From contig CP070793.1 of the NCBI GenBank assembly GCA_020346965.1, forward strand, positions 1,583,993-1,591,272: 7,280 nucleotides of DNA. Reading direction: 5' to 3'. Position numbers and translations under genes: made by a program. Position 1 is the first letter of the stretch. Each line of letters starts with the position of its first letter. The stretch is from Chloroflexota bacterium. GTDB taxonomy: Bacteria > Chloroflexota > Dehalococcoidia > GIF9 > AB-539-J10. The notes under the pieces were generated by a model. That model was not told the DNA's origin and did no database searches. It saw only the letters and a program-made list of their open reading frames with translations. Below are positions 1-5,261 of the stretch, one piece after another.

Positions 1-192
1 ATCGGCCTGTCGTCATCAGCAGCTTTGGCCGATGCGGCAGCCACAGCCATAGGCAATATCGTCAAAGCCACAGACGATATCCACAAGGCAGTCGAACAAG
101 CCCGGAATATCGAGGGGCTGAGTGGTGTGGTTATCATCATTGGCGACCAAATGGGTGTATGGGGTAAGGTGAGGATTGTGTCACTTAGTTAA
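1..192 (+). CDS. UPF0280/ApbE-like family protein, C-terminal fragment
   Basis: This is the last 63 codons of a gene entering from the left edge, open in frame 1 and ending in TAA at 190-192. The translation contains SSSAALADAAATAIGNIV near the start and GVVIIIGDQMGVWGKV near the end. An alanine-rich ADAAATA segment followed by an 'interval, then VV-I-GD--G-WG' tail is what I recall for UPF0280 proteins, which are related to the ApbE (FAD:protein FMN transferase) fold. The biochemical role of UPF0280 proteins is not established, and the N-terminal part that would hold any active site is outside the window. The next gene, pyrD, is on the same strand 116 nt downstream; no functional link can be read from this. 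The family call rests on a short fragment and is moderate; that it is a real coding end is likely. Confidence 0.62.
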   Translation: MGLSSSAALADAAATAIGNIVKATDDIHKAVEQARNIEGLSGVVIIIGDQMGVWGKVRIVSLS

Positions 193-308
193 ACCAGTCA
201 GTGAAAATCTTGCTCTTCTCGCAGGATTCTGTTAATTCTAGCCCTGATTTACCCTGGGTCGATTTAATCCTTTCTTTTTTGCACCAAGCAATGATAAAGT
301 TTTAGGCA

Positions 309-1250
309 ATGAGAAGTTTACCCGACCTCCACGTGCAATTAGCTCCCCGGCATCCTGAGGGACTCATCCTATCTAATCCTGTGATGGTCGCCTCTGGCAT
401 AGCTGGCTATGGCGTAGAGTATGCTGAAACTGTTGGTATACAGAAGTTGGGGGCTATTGTCTGCAAAGGGACAACCCTTATGCCCAAAGCAGGCAATCCT
501 CAGCCCCGGCTAGTGGAAACCGCCGGTGGTCTGCTTAATTCGATAGGCTGGGAAAATATAGGGATCGATGCCCTGATTGAGGAGAAAGCGCCTGTATGGG
601 CGAGTTGGCGGGTGCCGGTTATTGTTAATGTCGCCGGTGAAACAGTAGATGACTATGTGGTTGTAGCTAGCAAGTTAAATGGCGTGTCCGGTATCAGCGG
701 CATCGAGCTAAATATCAGCTGTCCCAATGTTTCCTCAGGCGGGATGGAATTTGGTGTCTCGTCCCGGATTGCTGCGCAGGTAACTTCAGAGGTTAAGGCT
801 GCTACTACCTTACCAGTTATCGTTAAGCTGAGCCCCAATGTGACTGATATTAAGGAAATCGCTTTGGCTGTGGAGGAAGCTGGATCTGATGCCATATCAC
901 TGATTAATACGCTGAAGGGCATGGCTATCGACATAGATAAGAGAAAACCTTGCCTTGGGAATAGCGTGGGTGGACTTTCTGGTCCTGCTATCAAACCTGT
1001 GGCACTTTATATGGTGTTTGAGGTAGCCAAGGCAGTTCATATTCCAGTGATAGGATGCGGTGGTATTGCCTGTGCCGAGGACGCCTTGGAGTTCATTATG
1101 GCTGGAGCTACTGCTGTGCAGATTGGTTCAACTTGCCTCACTGTTCCTGATATCTGTCTCACCATACTGGAAGGCATAGAGCGATTTTTACAGGAAAAGG
1201 GGATTAGCAATATCGGTGATATTGTTGGCGTTGCCCAGGATGGGTCTTGA
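309..1250 (+). CDS. pyrD: Dihydroorotate dehydrogenase, class 1B-type catalytic subunit
   Basis: A 313-aa FMN-dependent TIM-barrel enzyme oxidising dihydroorotate to orotate, the fourth step of UMP synthesis, in the cytoplasm. Visible landmarks are NPVMVASG (23-30), CKG with Lys53, LNSIG (76-80), NISCPN (135-140) with the probable catalytic base Cys138, VKLSPN with Lys173, GGLSGPAIKP (221-230), the phosphate/FMN loop GCGGI (249-253) and GATAVQIGS (266-274). The cysteine base and the SGPAIKP segment fit class 1 rather than the membrane-bound class 2 enzymes, which use serine. Length is usual for class 1B. Class 1B enzymes normally pair with the iron-sulfur/FAD subunit PyrK; no pyrK is in the window, and the gene just upstream is unrelated. 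ATG 309 is the first possible start, because an in-frame TAG lies at 303-305; it has no convincing Shine-Dalgarno sequence. The usual LQNPG after the NSIG loop reads WENIG here, a mild divergence. Confidence 0.94.
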   Translation: MRSLPDLHVQLAPRHPEGLILSNPVMVASGIAGYGVEYAETVGIQKLGAIVCKGTTLMPKAGNPQPRLVETAGGLLNSIGWENIGIDALIEEKAPVWASWRVPVIVNVAGETVDDYVVVASKLNGVSGISGIELNISCPNVSSGGMEFGVSSRIAAQVTSEVKAATTLPVIVKLSPNVTDIKEIALAVEEAGSDAISLINTLKGMAIDIDKRKPCLGNSVGGLSGPAIKPVALYMVFEVAKAVHIPVIGCGGIACAEDALEFIMAGATAVQIGSTCLTVPDICLTILEGIERFLQEKGISNIGDIVGVAQDGS

Positions 1251-1258
1251 GAAAGTGA

Positions 1259-1660
1259 CTATTCAGCGGTAGCTTCCTTTTGAATGAAGCTAATGATGTC
1301 CTCGGTAGAAGTGCCCGGACCAAAAACGGCTTTTATACCCATTTGTTGCAGGGCGGGAATATCGTCCTCGGGTATTATGCCACCAGCGATAACCATTATA
1401 TCATCTCTTCCTTTTTTCCTTAGTCCTTCTATGATGGGTGGAAAGAGCTCTAAATGAGCTCCAGACAGAATGCTCAACCCTACAACATCCACATCCTCCT
1501 GGATAGCTGCCTCGACAATCATGTCCGGAGTTTGTCGGATACCAGTATAGATTACTTCCATTCCGGCATCCCGGAAAGCCCTAGCAACTACTTTCGCGCC
1601 GCGGTCATGCCCATCTAAACCGGGCTTAGCCAATAGAACACGAATCCTACCTTCCGTCAT
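1259..1660 (-). CDS. mcmA2: Methylmalonyl-CoA mutase, small B12-binding subunit
   Basis: A 133-aa stand-alone cobalamin-binding domain, corresponding to the C-terminal domain of single-chain methylmalonyl-CoA mutases. It holds adenosylcobalamin for the catalytic chain encoded by mcmA1. The B12 signature is clear: DGHDRG (16-21) gives the DxHxxG motif with His18 as the cobalt ligand, SIL (63-65) gives SxL, and AGG (92-94) gives the GG element; FGPGTST (113-119) closes the nucleotide pocket. The open frame extends to a TTG at 1690 that would overlap mce by 16 nt. I place the start at ATG 1660 because AGAAGGAG ends 6 nt before it and the conserved domain begins right after. The gene is last in the mcmA1-mce-mcmA2 operon, 14 nt after mce, and its stop is 8 bp from the pyrD stop on the other strand. 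It could in principle serve another acyl-CoA mutase, but its neighbours argue against that. Confidence 0.95.
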   Translation of the reverse strand: MTEGRIRVLLAKPGLDGHDRGAKVVARAFRDAGMEVIYTGIRQTPDMIVEAAIQEDVDVVGLSILSGAHLELFPPIIEGLRKKGRDDIMVIAGGIIPEDDIPALQQMGIKAVFGPGTSTEDIISFIQKEATAE

Positions 1661-1666
1661 AAGTTG

Positions 1667-1674
1667 CTCCTTCT
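1667..1674 (-). promoter_or_regulatory. Shine-Dalgarno site fixing the mcmA2 start
   Basis: On the minus strand AGAAGGAG is followed by CAACTT and ATG (1660-1658). The 6-nt spacing is ideal and makes this ATG a better start than the in-frame TTG at 1690, which overlaps mce. The site occupies the 14-nt gap between mce and mcmA2. Confidence 0.85.
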
Positions 1675-2073
1675 CTAGATTTTCTGGCAAAGCTCAATGA
1701 GCACCCCTCGAAGAGATTTAGGGTGAATGAATGCTACCATCCCCTCTAAGCCCGGGCGCGACTTCTTATCAATTAATTCAATTTCTATTCCAGAGAGGCG
1801 GCTGAGCTCCTTATTTACATCGTCAACTTCAAACGTTATATGGTGAAGTCCCTCTCCTCGTTTCTCCAGGACTTTGGCCATGTTGCTGTCAGGAAGCGGT
1901 TCTAGAAGTTCCAGATTGGCGCCCTGGTCCAAGGAAAGGACAGCTGCTTTTACTCCTCGCTCCGGGATAGTTTCAATCTTGCCGACCTCAGCGTCGAAAC
2001 AATTTACATAAAGCTTTATTGCTTCATCAAGGTTACTGACTAGAATACCGATGTGATCAACTTTTTTGACCAT
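1675..2073 (-). CDS. mce: Methylmalonyl-CoA epimerase
   Basis: A 132-aa protein of the vicinal oxygen chelate superfamily that interconverts (R)- and (S)-methylmalonyl-CoA, supplying or consuming the isomer used by the mutase encoded on both sides of it. The two VOC half-modules are visible: DHIGILV (6-12) opens the first, and [13 protein letters not shown] (73-85) opens the second. Probable metal-coordinating residues are His7, a histidine of the His77-His78 pair and Glu127 in VLIEL; the fourth ligand should lie on the LELLEP strand (54-59). RGEGLHH and FIHPKS (115-120) are strongly characteristic of the epimerase rather than glyoxalase I or dioxygenases. Length is normal. The ATG at 2073 follows an excellent Shine-Dalgarno sequence, AAAGGAGGTGAA. 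It sits 44 nt after mcmA1 and 14 nt before mcmA2, so one transcript is likely. Confidence 0.95.
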   Translation of the reverse strand: MVKKVDHIGILVSNLDEAIKLYVNCFDAEVGKIETIPERGVKAAVLSLDQGANLELLEPLPDSNMAKVLEKRGEGLHHITFEVDDVNKELSRLSGIEIELIDKKSRPGLEGMVAFIHPKSLRGVLIELCQKI

Positions 2074-2076
2074 TTC

Positions 2077-2084
2077 ACCTCCTT
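2077..2084 (-). promoter_or_regulatory. Strong Shine-Dalgarno site of mce
   Basis: On the minus strand AAGGAGGT lies 3 nt before ATG 2073 with its core GGAGG about 5 nt away. It is near-perfectly complementary to the 16S rRNA tail and is the strongest ribosome binding site in this operon. Confidence 0.8.
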
Positions 2085-2117
2085 TGACGTCAGTACCATA
2101 AATCTTGAATGCTGGTC

Positions 2118-3773
2118 TCAGAAAACCAGGAATTCTTTCTGGGTAGTAAAGGTCTTGCGCAGTACGTCACATATCTCACCCACAGTAGCATAAGCTTCCA
2201 CACATTCGAGAAAGGCAGGCATGGTATTATCATTGCTTCGGGCGACATCCTCTAATCGTTTGAGCGCATTGTTGACGCTGCTATTATCCCTGTCTTTCCT
2301 AACCTGGGTAGTCCTGTCCTTCTGCCTTTTTTCCACTTCTGGTTTAACTCGCAGTAAGCCCACTATTCTAGGGTAGGGAGAGATGAATTTGTTTACGCCT
2401 ACCACAGTACGATTACCGTTTTCGATTGCTTTCTGGTAGTGGTACGAAGAGTCCTGAATTTCTCTCTGCTGATATCCGTGCTCTATGGCAGCTACGGCAC
2501 CGCCAATGCTATCGATTTTGGAGATATACTCGCCGGCTTCCTTTTCCAGACTGCCTGTCAGATGTTCTATGTAATAAGAGCCGCCGAGGGGATCGACTGT
2601 AGCAGCAATGTCACTCTCGTAGCCCAGTATTTGCTGAGTCCGTACTGCTACGGTCACTGCTTCTTCTGAAGGCGGAGCATACGCTTCGTCGAAGGAGTTA
2701 GTATGCAGCGATTGAGTGCCTCCTAAGGTCGCTGCCAGAGCTTCCAGGGCTGTCCGCACAATATTGTTATGCGGCTGCTGTGCAGTGAGGGTACATCCAG
2801 CAGTTTGAGTATGGAAGCGAAGCATCCAGGAACGTGACTCTTTGGCCCCAAACCTTTCCCTCATAATCTTCGCCCAGAGGCGTCGTGCCGCCCGAAATTT
2901 GGCAATCTCTTCGAAGAAATTGATATGACTATTGAAGAAGAATGACAGTCTGGGGGCAAATGTATCTACATCAAGCCCGGCATCAATCGCTGCCTGGACA
3001 TAGGCAATACCATTAGCGAGAGTGAAGCCTATTTCCTGAGCCGCCGTGGAACCAGCTTCTCGTATATGATAACCGCTTATACTGATGGTATTCCAGCGAG
3101 GGACCTGCTCGGCACAGTAAGCGAATATATCAGTGGCTAACCGCATAGAAGGGCGGGGCGGGAAGATATGAGTGCCACGGGCAATATATTCCTTGAGTAT
3201 GTCATTTTGAGTAGTGCCGTTTAGCATAGCTGGCTCGATTCCCTGTTTTTTGCCCAGGGCAATGTACATAGCCAGGAGAATCGGGGCAGTGGCGTTTATG
3301 GTCATGGAAGTGCTTACCTTCTCTAGAGGAATATCTTGAAAAAGAACCTCCATATCCCGGAGACTATCAATGGCAACGCCGACCTTGCCCACTTCACCTT
3401 TAGCTAAATGATGGTCGGAATCATAGCCGATTTGCGTTGGCAGGTCGAAAGCTATGCTCAAGCCAGTCTGCCCTTGCTCCAAGAGATAGCGATATCTCCG
3501 ATTAGTTTCCTCAGCTGTGCCGAAGCCAGCATACTGGCGTATTGTCCATAGCCTGCCGCGATACATATTCGGCTGAACACCCCGGGTGAAGGGATACTGT
3601 CCGGGGTGACCTAAACCTCGGGTATAATCAAAATCTGTCAAGTCCTCCGGCGTATAAACCGTGTCAATCTCGAGGCCAGAGCTAGTTTCAAATTTCTCCC
3701 GGCGCTCGCCGGCGCGCTTTAAAGCTGTAGCCAACGTAGTTTCGCGCCATTCTTGTTTAATGTTATCGGTCAT
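2118..3773 (-). CDS. mcmA1: Methylmalonyl-CoA mutase, large catalytic subunit
   Basis: A 551-aa catalytic chain (TIM barrel plus linker, without a B12 domain) that rearranges (R)-methylmalonyl-CoA and succinyl-CoA through an adenosylcobalamin radical. Conserved blocks include PFTRGV (61-66), [11 protein letters not shown] (76-86), [11 protein letters not shown] (104-114), [14 protein letters not shown] (188-201), ISISGYH (230-236) and [14 protein letters not shown]. Aligned by eye to the Propionibacterium enzyme, Tyr89, Arg207 and His244 correspond to Tyr81, Arg199 and His236 with a constant offset of 8. Tyr and Arg at these places mark methylmalonyl-CoA mutase; isobutyryl-CoA mutase has Phe and Gln. 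The B12-binding partner is the separate gene mcmA2, an architecture known from archaea and several bacterial phyla. ATG 3773 is preceded by GGGGGT at a short spacing, a weaker site than those of the downstream genes. It is first in the operon. The chaperone gene meaB is not in the window. Confidence 0.96.
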   Translation of the reverse strand: MTDNIKQEWRETTLATALKRAGERREKFETSSGLEIDTVYTPEDLTDFDYTRGLGHPGQYPFTRGVQPNMYRGRLWTIRQYAGFGTAEETNRRYRYLLEQGQTGLSIAFDLPTQIGYDSDHHLAKGEVGKVGVAIDSLRDMEVLFQDIPLEKVSTSMTINATAPILLAMYIALGKKQGIEPAMLNGTTQNDILKEYIARGTHIFPPRPSMRLATDIFAYCAEQVPRWNTISISGYHIREAGSTAAQEIGFTLANGIAYVQAAIDAGLDVDTFAPRLSFFFNSHINFFEEIAKFRAARRLWAKIMRERFGAKESRSWMLRFHTQTAGCTLTAQQPHNNIVRTALEALAATLGGTQSLHTNSFDEAYAPPSEEAVTVAVRTQQILGYESDIAATVDPLGGSYYIEHLTGSLEKEAGEYISKIDSIGGAVAAIEHGYQQREIQDSSYHYQKAIENGNRTVVGVNKFISPYPRIVGLLRVKPEVEKRQKDRTTQVRKDRDNSSVNNALKRLEDVARSNDNTMPAFLECVEAYATVGEICDVLRKTFTTQKEFLVF

Positions 3774-3822
3774 AACTACCCCCTGAGTTAAGAAAATTCA
3801 CTTGAGGGAGTCCCCCGGTTCC

Positions 3823-3833
3823 AGGTATTACCT
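3823..3833. promoter_or_regulatory. Operator-like palindrome 1 upstream of mcmA1
   Basis: AGGTATTACCT is a perfect 11-nt palindrome around the central T at 3828, about 55 nt before the mcmA1 ATG. Its GT-N-N-N-AC core resembles the sites of GntR/FadR-type regulators, but no regulator gene is present and function is inferred from position and symmetry only. Confidence 0.4.
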
Positions 3834-3845
3834 TGGGATGGAAAT

Positions 3846-3858
3846 GGGTTAATAACCC
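3846..3858. promoter_or_regulatory. Operator-like palindrome 2 upstream of mcmA1
   Basis: GGGTTAATAACCC is a perfect 13-nt palindrome centred on 3852. Its centre is 24 bp from that of the palindrome at 3823-3833, and the two share a GGT...ACC outline. A paired operator for the mcm operon is plausible; an RNA hairpin is not, because the arms leave no usable loop. Confidence 0.4.
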
Positions 3859-3947
3859 CGTTTAGCATTCTGAGACATCCGCATTTTGCCATCCTGATGG
3901 TAACCCTTTTTGCCGGTGTGAACACCTGAGCAGTGCATAGATCTCCG

Positions 3948-4019
3948 GATTGCGTCATTGCCGTAGGTTACTCGCAACGATATAAGGCAGAGATTGCTTC
4001 GGTACCGTGGTGCCTCGCA
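3948..4019. repeat. Degenerate direct repeat, two units 44 bp apart
   Basis: Unit A (3948-3976) and unit B (3992-4019) both run GATTGC...TC...CCGT...GGT...CTCGCA. Aligned with one single-base gap they match at 22 of 28 positions. Unit B contains the 8-bp palindrome CGGTACCG (4000-4007). From memory, dispersed repeats of the form GATTGC-TTCG...CCTCGCAATGACA are common between genes of some environmental bacteria; this looks like a decayed pair of that type. Confidence 0.55.
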
Positions 4020-4034
4020 GTGCCAGAATGCAGG

Positions 4035-4117
4035 TGTCATTCAGAGACTTTCGCATAGCTCAGGATGGTATCTGAAGATCCTCCGCGCCCAATTTCATTT
4101 GGACTCTCAGAATGACA
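4035..4117. repeat. Decayed 82-bp element with inverted ends
   Basis: TGTCATTC (4035-4042) and GAATGACA (4110-4117) are exact inverted copies, and the similarity continues inward (AGAG against CTCT) if a 2-bp loss is allowed on the left. Inside, GCTCAGGATGG (4058-4068) resembles a degenerate copy of the same end, and TCAGGATGG (4060-4068) is an exact inverted copy of CCATCCTGA at 3889-3897. There is no coding capacity. It looks like the remains of a small palindromic, non-autonomous intergenic repeat. Confidence 0.5.
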
Positions 4118-4163
4118 TTACTAAATGCCCTTATCGTGTGCTAATGTCACGGATTATACAGCG

Positions 4164-4931
4164 CTATTTACCTTTTTCTGATCCACTAATCTTGCCCAGA
4201 AGGGGAGCTATAATATCCATGGGCAAGGGAAACAGAATGACGTTGCTTCTCTCTGTGGCAATGCCTGACAACGTCTGCAAATAGCGAAGCTGTAGAGCTG
4301 AAGGCTGACTTGAGATAACTTTGGCAGCCTCTGCCAATCTCTCTGCCGCCTGGGCTTCACCGTCAGCGTGAACCACCTTGGCTCTCCTCTCTCGCTCAGC
4401 CTCAGCCTGGGCTGCCATAGCCCTCTGCATTGTTTGCGGCAGTTGTACATCTTTAACCTCCACCATGCTCACCTTTATACCCCAGGGGTTAGTGCCTTCA
4501 TCAACCACGCCCTGTATCTTCTCGTTGAGCCTGTCACGTTGACCTAATAACTCGTCCAGCGTAGATTGTCCGACAACATTTCTTAGGGTGGTAGCGGCAA
4601 GTAGAGAGGTTGCTTTGATATAATCGAGAACCTTGAGAATAGCATCTCCAGCCTCAACTACCCGAAAGTAAATCACGGCATCCACCCTGACGGTAACATT
4701 GTCTACGGTGATGCACTCTTGCTGGGGCACGTCCATGGTTATTACCCGAAGGTCGATTTTTCGCATATTCTCAATGAAAGGTATAATCACAACCAGCCCC
4801 GGTCCTCTGAGGCCCACGAATCTACCCAGTCGAAAGACGCCCCCTCTTTCATATTCCCGAACGACTTTGAGAGCTGCCGACAGAAGTATTACTACTACTA
4901 CTGCGATAACAACGTAAATAAAAACGTTCAT
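4164..4931 (-). CDS. Slipin/stomatin-type SPFH (band 7) membrane protein
   Basis: A 255-aa membrane-anchored SPFH protein, expected to oligomerise on the inner face of the cytoplasmic membrane as a scaffold in membrane organisation and quality control. An N-terminal hydrophobic segment (about 3-21) is followed by the SPFH domain: YERGGVFRLGRFVG (27-40), GPGLVVIIPFIE (43-54), VPQQECITVDNV (68-79), ATTLRNVVGQSTLDELL (113-129) and WGIKVSMVEVKDVQLP (150-165). A charged, alanine-rich coiled coil (about 170-210) comes next. The tail has SNVILFPLPMDII (229-241), closely resembling the hydrophobic tail of archaeal p-stomatin that the partner NfeD protease cleaves. The gene is last in the NfeD-NfeD-slipin operon; its ATG overlaps the preceding stop as ATGA, and AAGGAGG precedes it by a few bases, suggesting translational coupling. 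Slipin is preferred over flotillin because of the length and the NfeD neighbours. Confidence 0.94.
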   Translation of the reverse strand: MNVFIYVVIAVVVVILLSAALKVVREYERGGVFRLGRFVGLRGPGLVVIIPFIENMRKIDLRVITMDVPQQECITVDNVTVRVDAVIYFRVVEAGDAILKVLDYIKATSLLAATTLRNVVGQSTLDELLGQRDRLNEKIQGVVDEGTNPWGIKVSMVEVKDVQLPQTMQRAMAAQAEAERERRAKVVHADGEAQAAERLAEAAKVISSQPSALQLRYLQTLSGIATERSNVILFPLPMDIIAPLLGKISGSEKGK

Positions 4932-5248
4932 TTTTCCTCCTTTTCTTTAGATTTCTTGGTCACCCACAATTTCAATCCTTCTACTTTGGTTATCGTCACC
5001 TCCTCTCCGGCTTCTATTTTACTATCTTCGGCTATAGCTGTCCACAGTTCTCCTTCAGCCAGAACTGTACCTGTAGGGTTGAGGGGGGTTTGCGCCACAG
5101 CTTCCTTCCCTATCATGTCCTCTACGCCGGCTGACAGTTTTCGCCTCTGGCCTTTTACGATGGCATAAATAATAAAAATGATGAAGGCGACGGCAAGAAC
5201 TATGGCTATGATAATCGGGCCAGTCCATTCAAAATCCGTAAAATCCAT
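4928..5248 (-). CDS. Short NfeD protein (membrane anchor plus OB domain)
   Basis: A 106-aa protein with one membrane segment (about 10-31), a basic KGQRRK stop (32-37) and a C-terminal NfeD OB-fold domain (about 42-98) containing MIGKEA, NPTGTVLAEGELW and GLKLWV. It lacks the protease domain, so it should act as an accessory or adaptor of the slipin, not as a hydrolase. Residues 29-102 align without gaps to residues 365-438 of the long NfeD encoded just upstream, with 48 of 74 identical by my count, so it is probably a duplicated copy of that gene's end. The lysine- and glutamate-rich tail KKSKEKEEK is its own. ATG 5248 follows an AGGAAGGT site; the gene starts 13 nt after the long NfeD stop and overlaps the slipin start by 4 nt. 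Short NfeD proteins beside slipins are known; the close similarity between the two neighbours is the unusual part. Confidence 0.88.
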   Translation of the reverse strand: MDFTDFEWTGPIIIAIVLAVAFIIFIIYAIVKGQRRKLSAGVEDMIGKEAVAQTPLNPTGTVLAEGELWTAIAEDSKIEAGEEVTITKVEGLKLWVTKKSKEKEEK

Positions 5249-5261
5249 GAATGTTACCTTC

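Larger units (their letters stand above)
3774..4163. other. 390-bp non-coding region between slipin and mcmA1 genes
   Basis: This stretch must hold the end of the nfeD-slipin transcript and the promoter of the mcm operon. Neither a hairpin with a T-run nor a convincing -35/-10 pair could be picked out. From the mcmA1 side it contains two perfect palindromes (3823-3833 and 3846-3858), a smaller one (GGTGT-GA-ACACC, 3915-3926), a degenerate tandem repeat (3948-4019) and an 82-bp element with inverted ends (4035-4117). Open frames of 63 aa (minus, 3849-4040) and 96 aa (plus, 3994-4284) cross it. They have low-complexity, repeat-like translations with no recognisable domain, and the second runs antisense into the slipin gene, so they are not called. 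Confidence 0.7.

Noticed and set aside
246..281. Possible terminator after the UPF0280-like gene (ACCCTGGGT followed by a T-rich run)
   Set aside because: The arms have 4 bp around a single base and cannot form a hairpin, and the T-run is about 20 nt away.
291..300. Possible -10 box (GATAAA) just before pyrD
   Set aside because: Only 4 of 6 matches and no acceptable -35 box at 16-18 nt, so not called as a promoter.
653..994. 113-aa minus-strand open frame
   Set aside because: Antisense to pyrD, which has a full set of conserved motifs; no independent evidence for coding.
1661..1690. TTG-initiated N-terminal extension of mcmA2
   Set aside because: It would overlap mce by 16 nt, while AAGGAG sits at ideal distance from the internal ATG at 1660 and is itself encoded in the extension.
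3774..3900. Promoter for the mcm operon
   Set aside because: TATTAA and TAATAC on the minus strand give at most 4 of 6 matches and have no reasonable -35 partner; position cannot be fixed by eye.
3849..4040. 63-aa open frame on the minus strand in the intergenic region
   Set aside because: Its translation is rich in Cys, His, Arg and Lys with no recognisable domain, it has no ribosome site I can defend, and it lies over the repeat units, so it is most likely spurious.
3994..4284. 96-aa open frame on the plus strand
   Set aside because: It begins inside the repeat region and runs antisense into the well-supported slipin gene; no domain or start signal.
4719..5168. 149-aa plus-strand open frame, and a similar 150-aa one at 5251-5703
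   Set aside because: Both are antisense to the short and long NfeD genes; they resemble each other only because the NfeD modules are duplicated.
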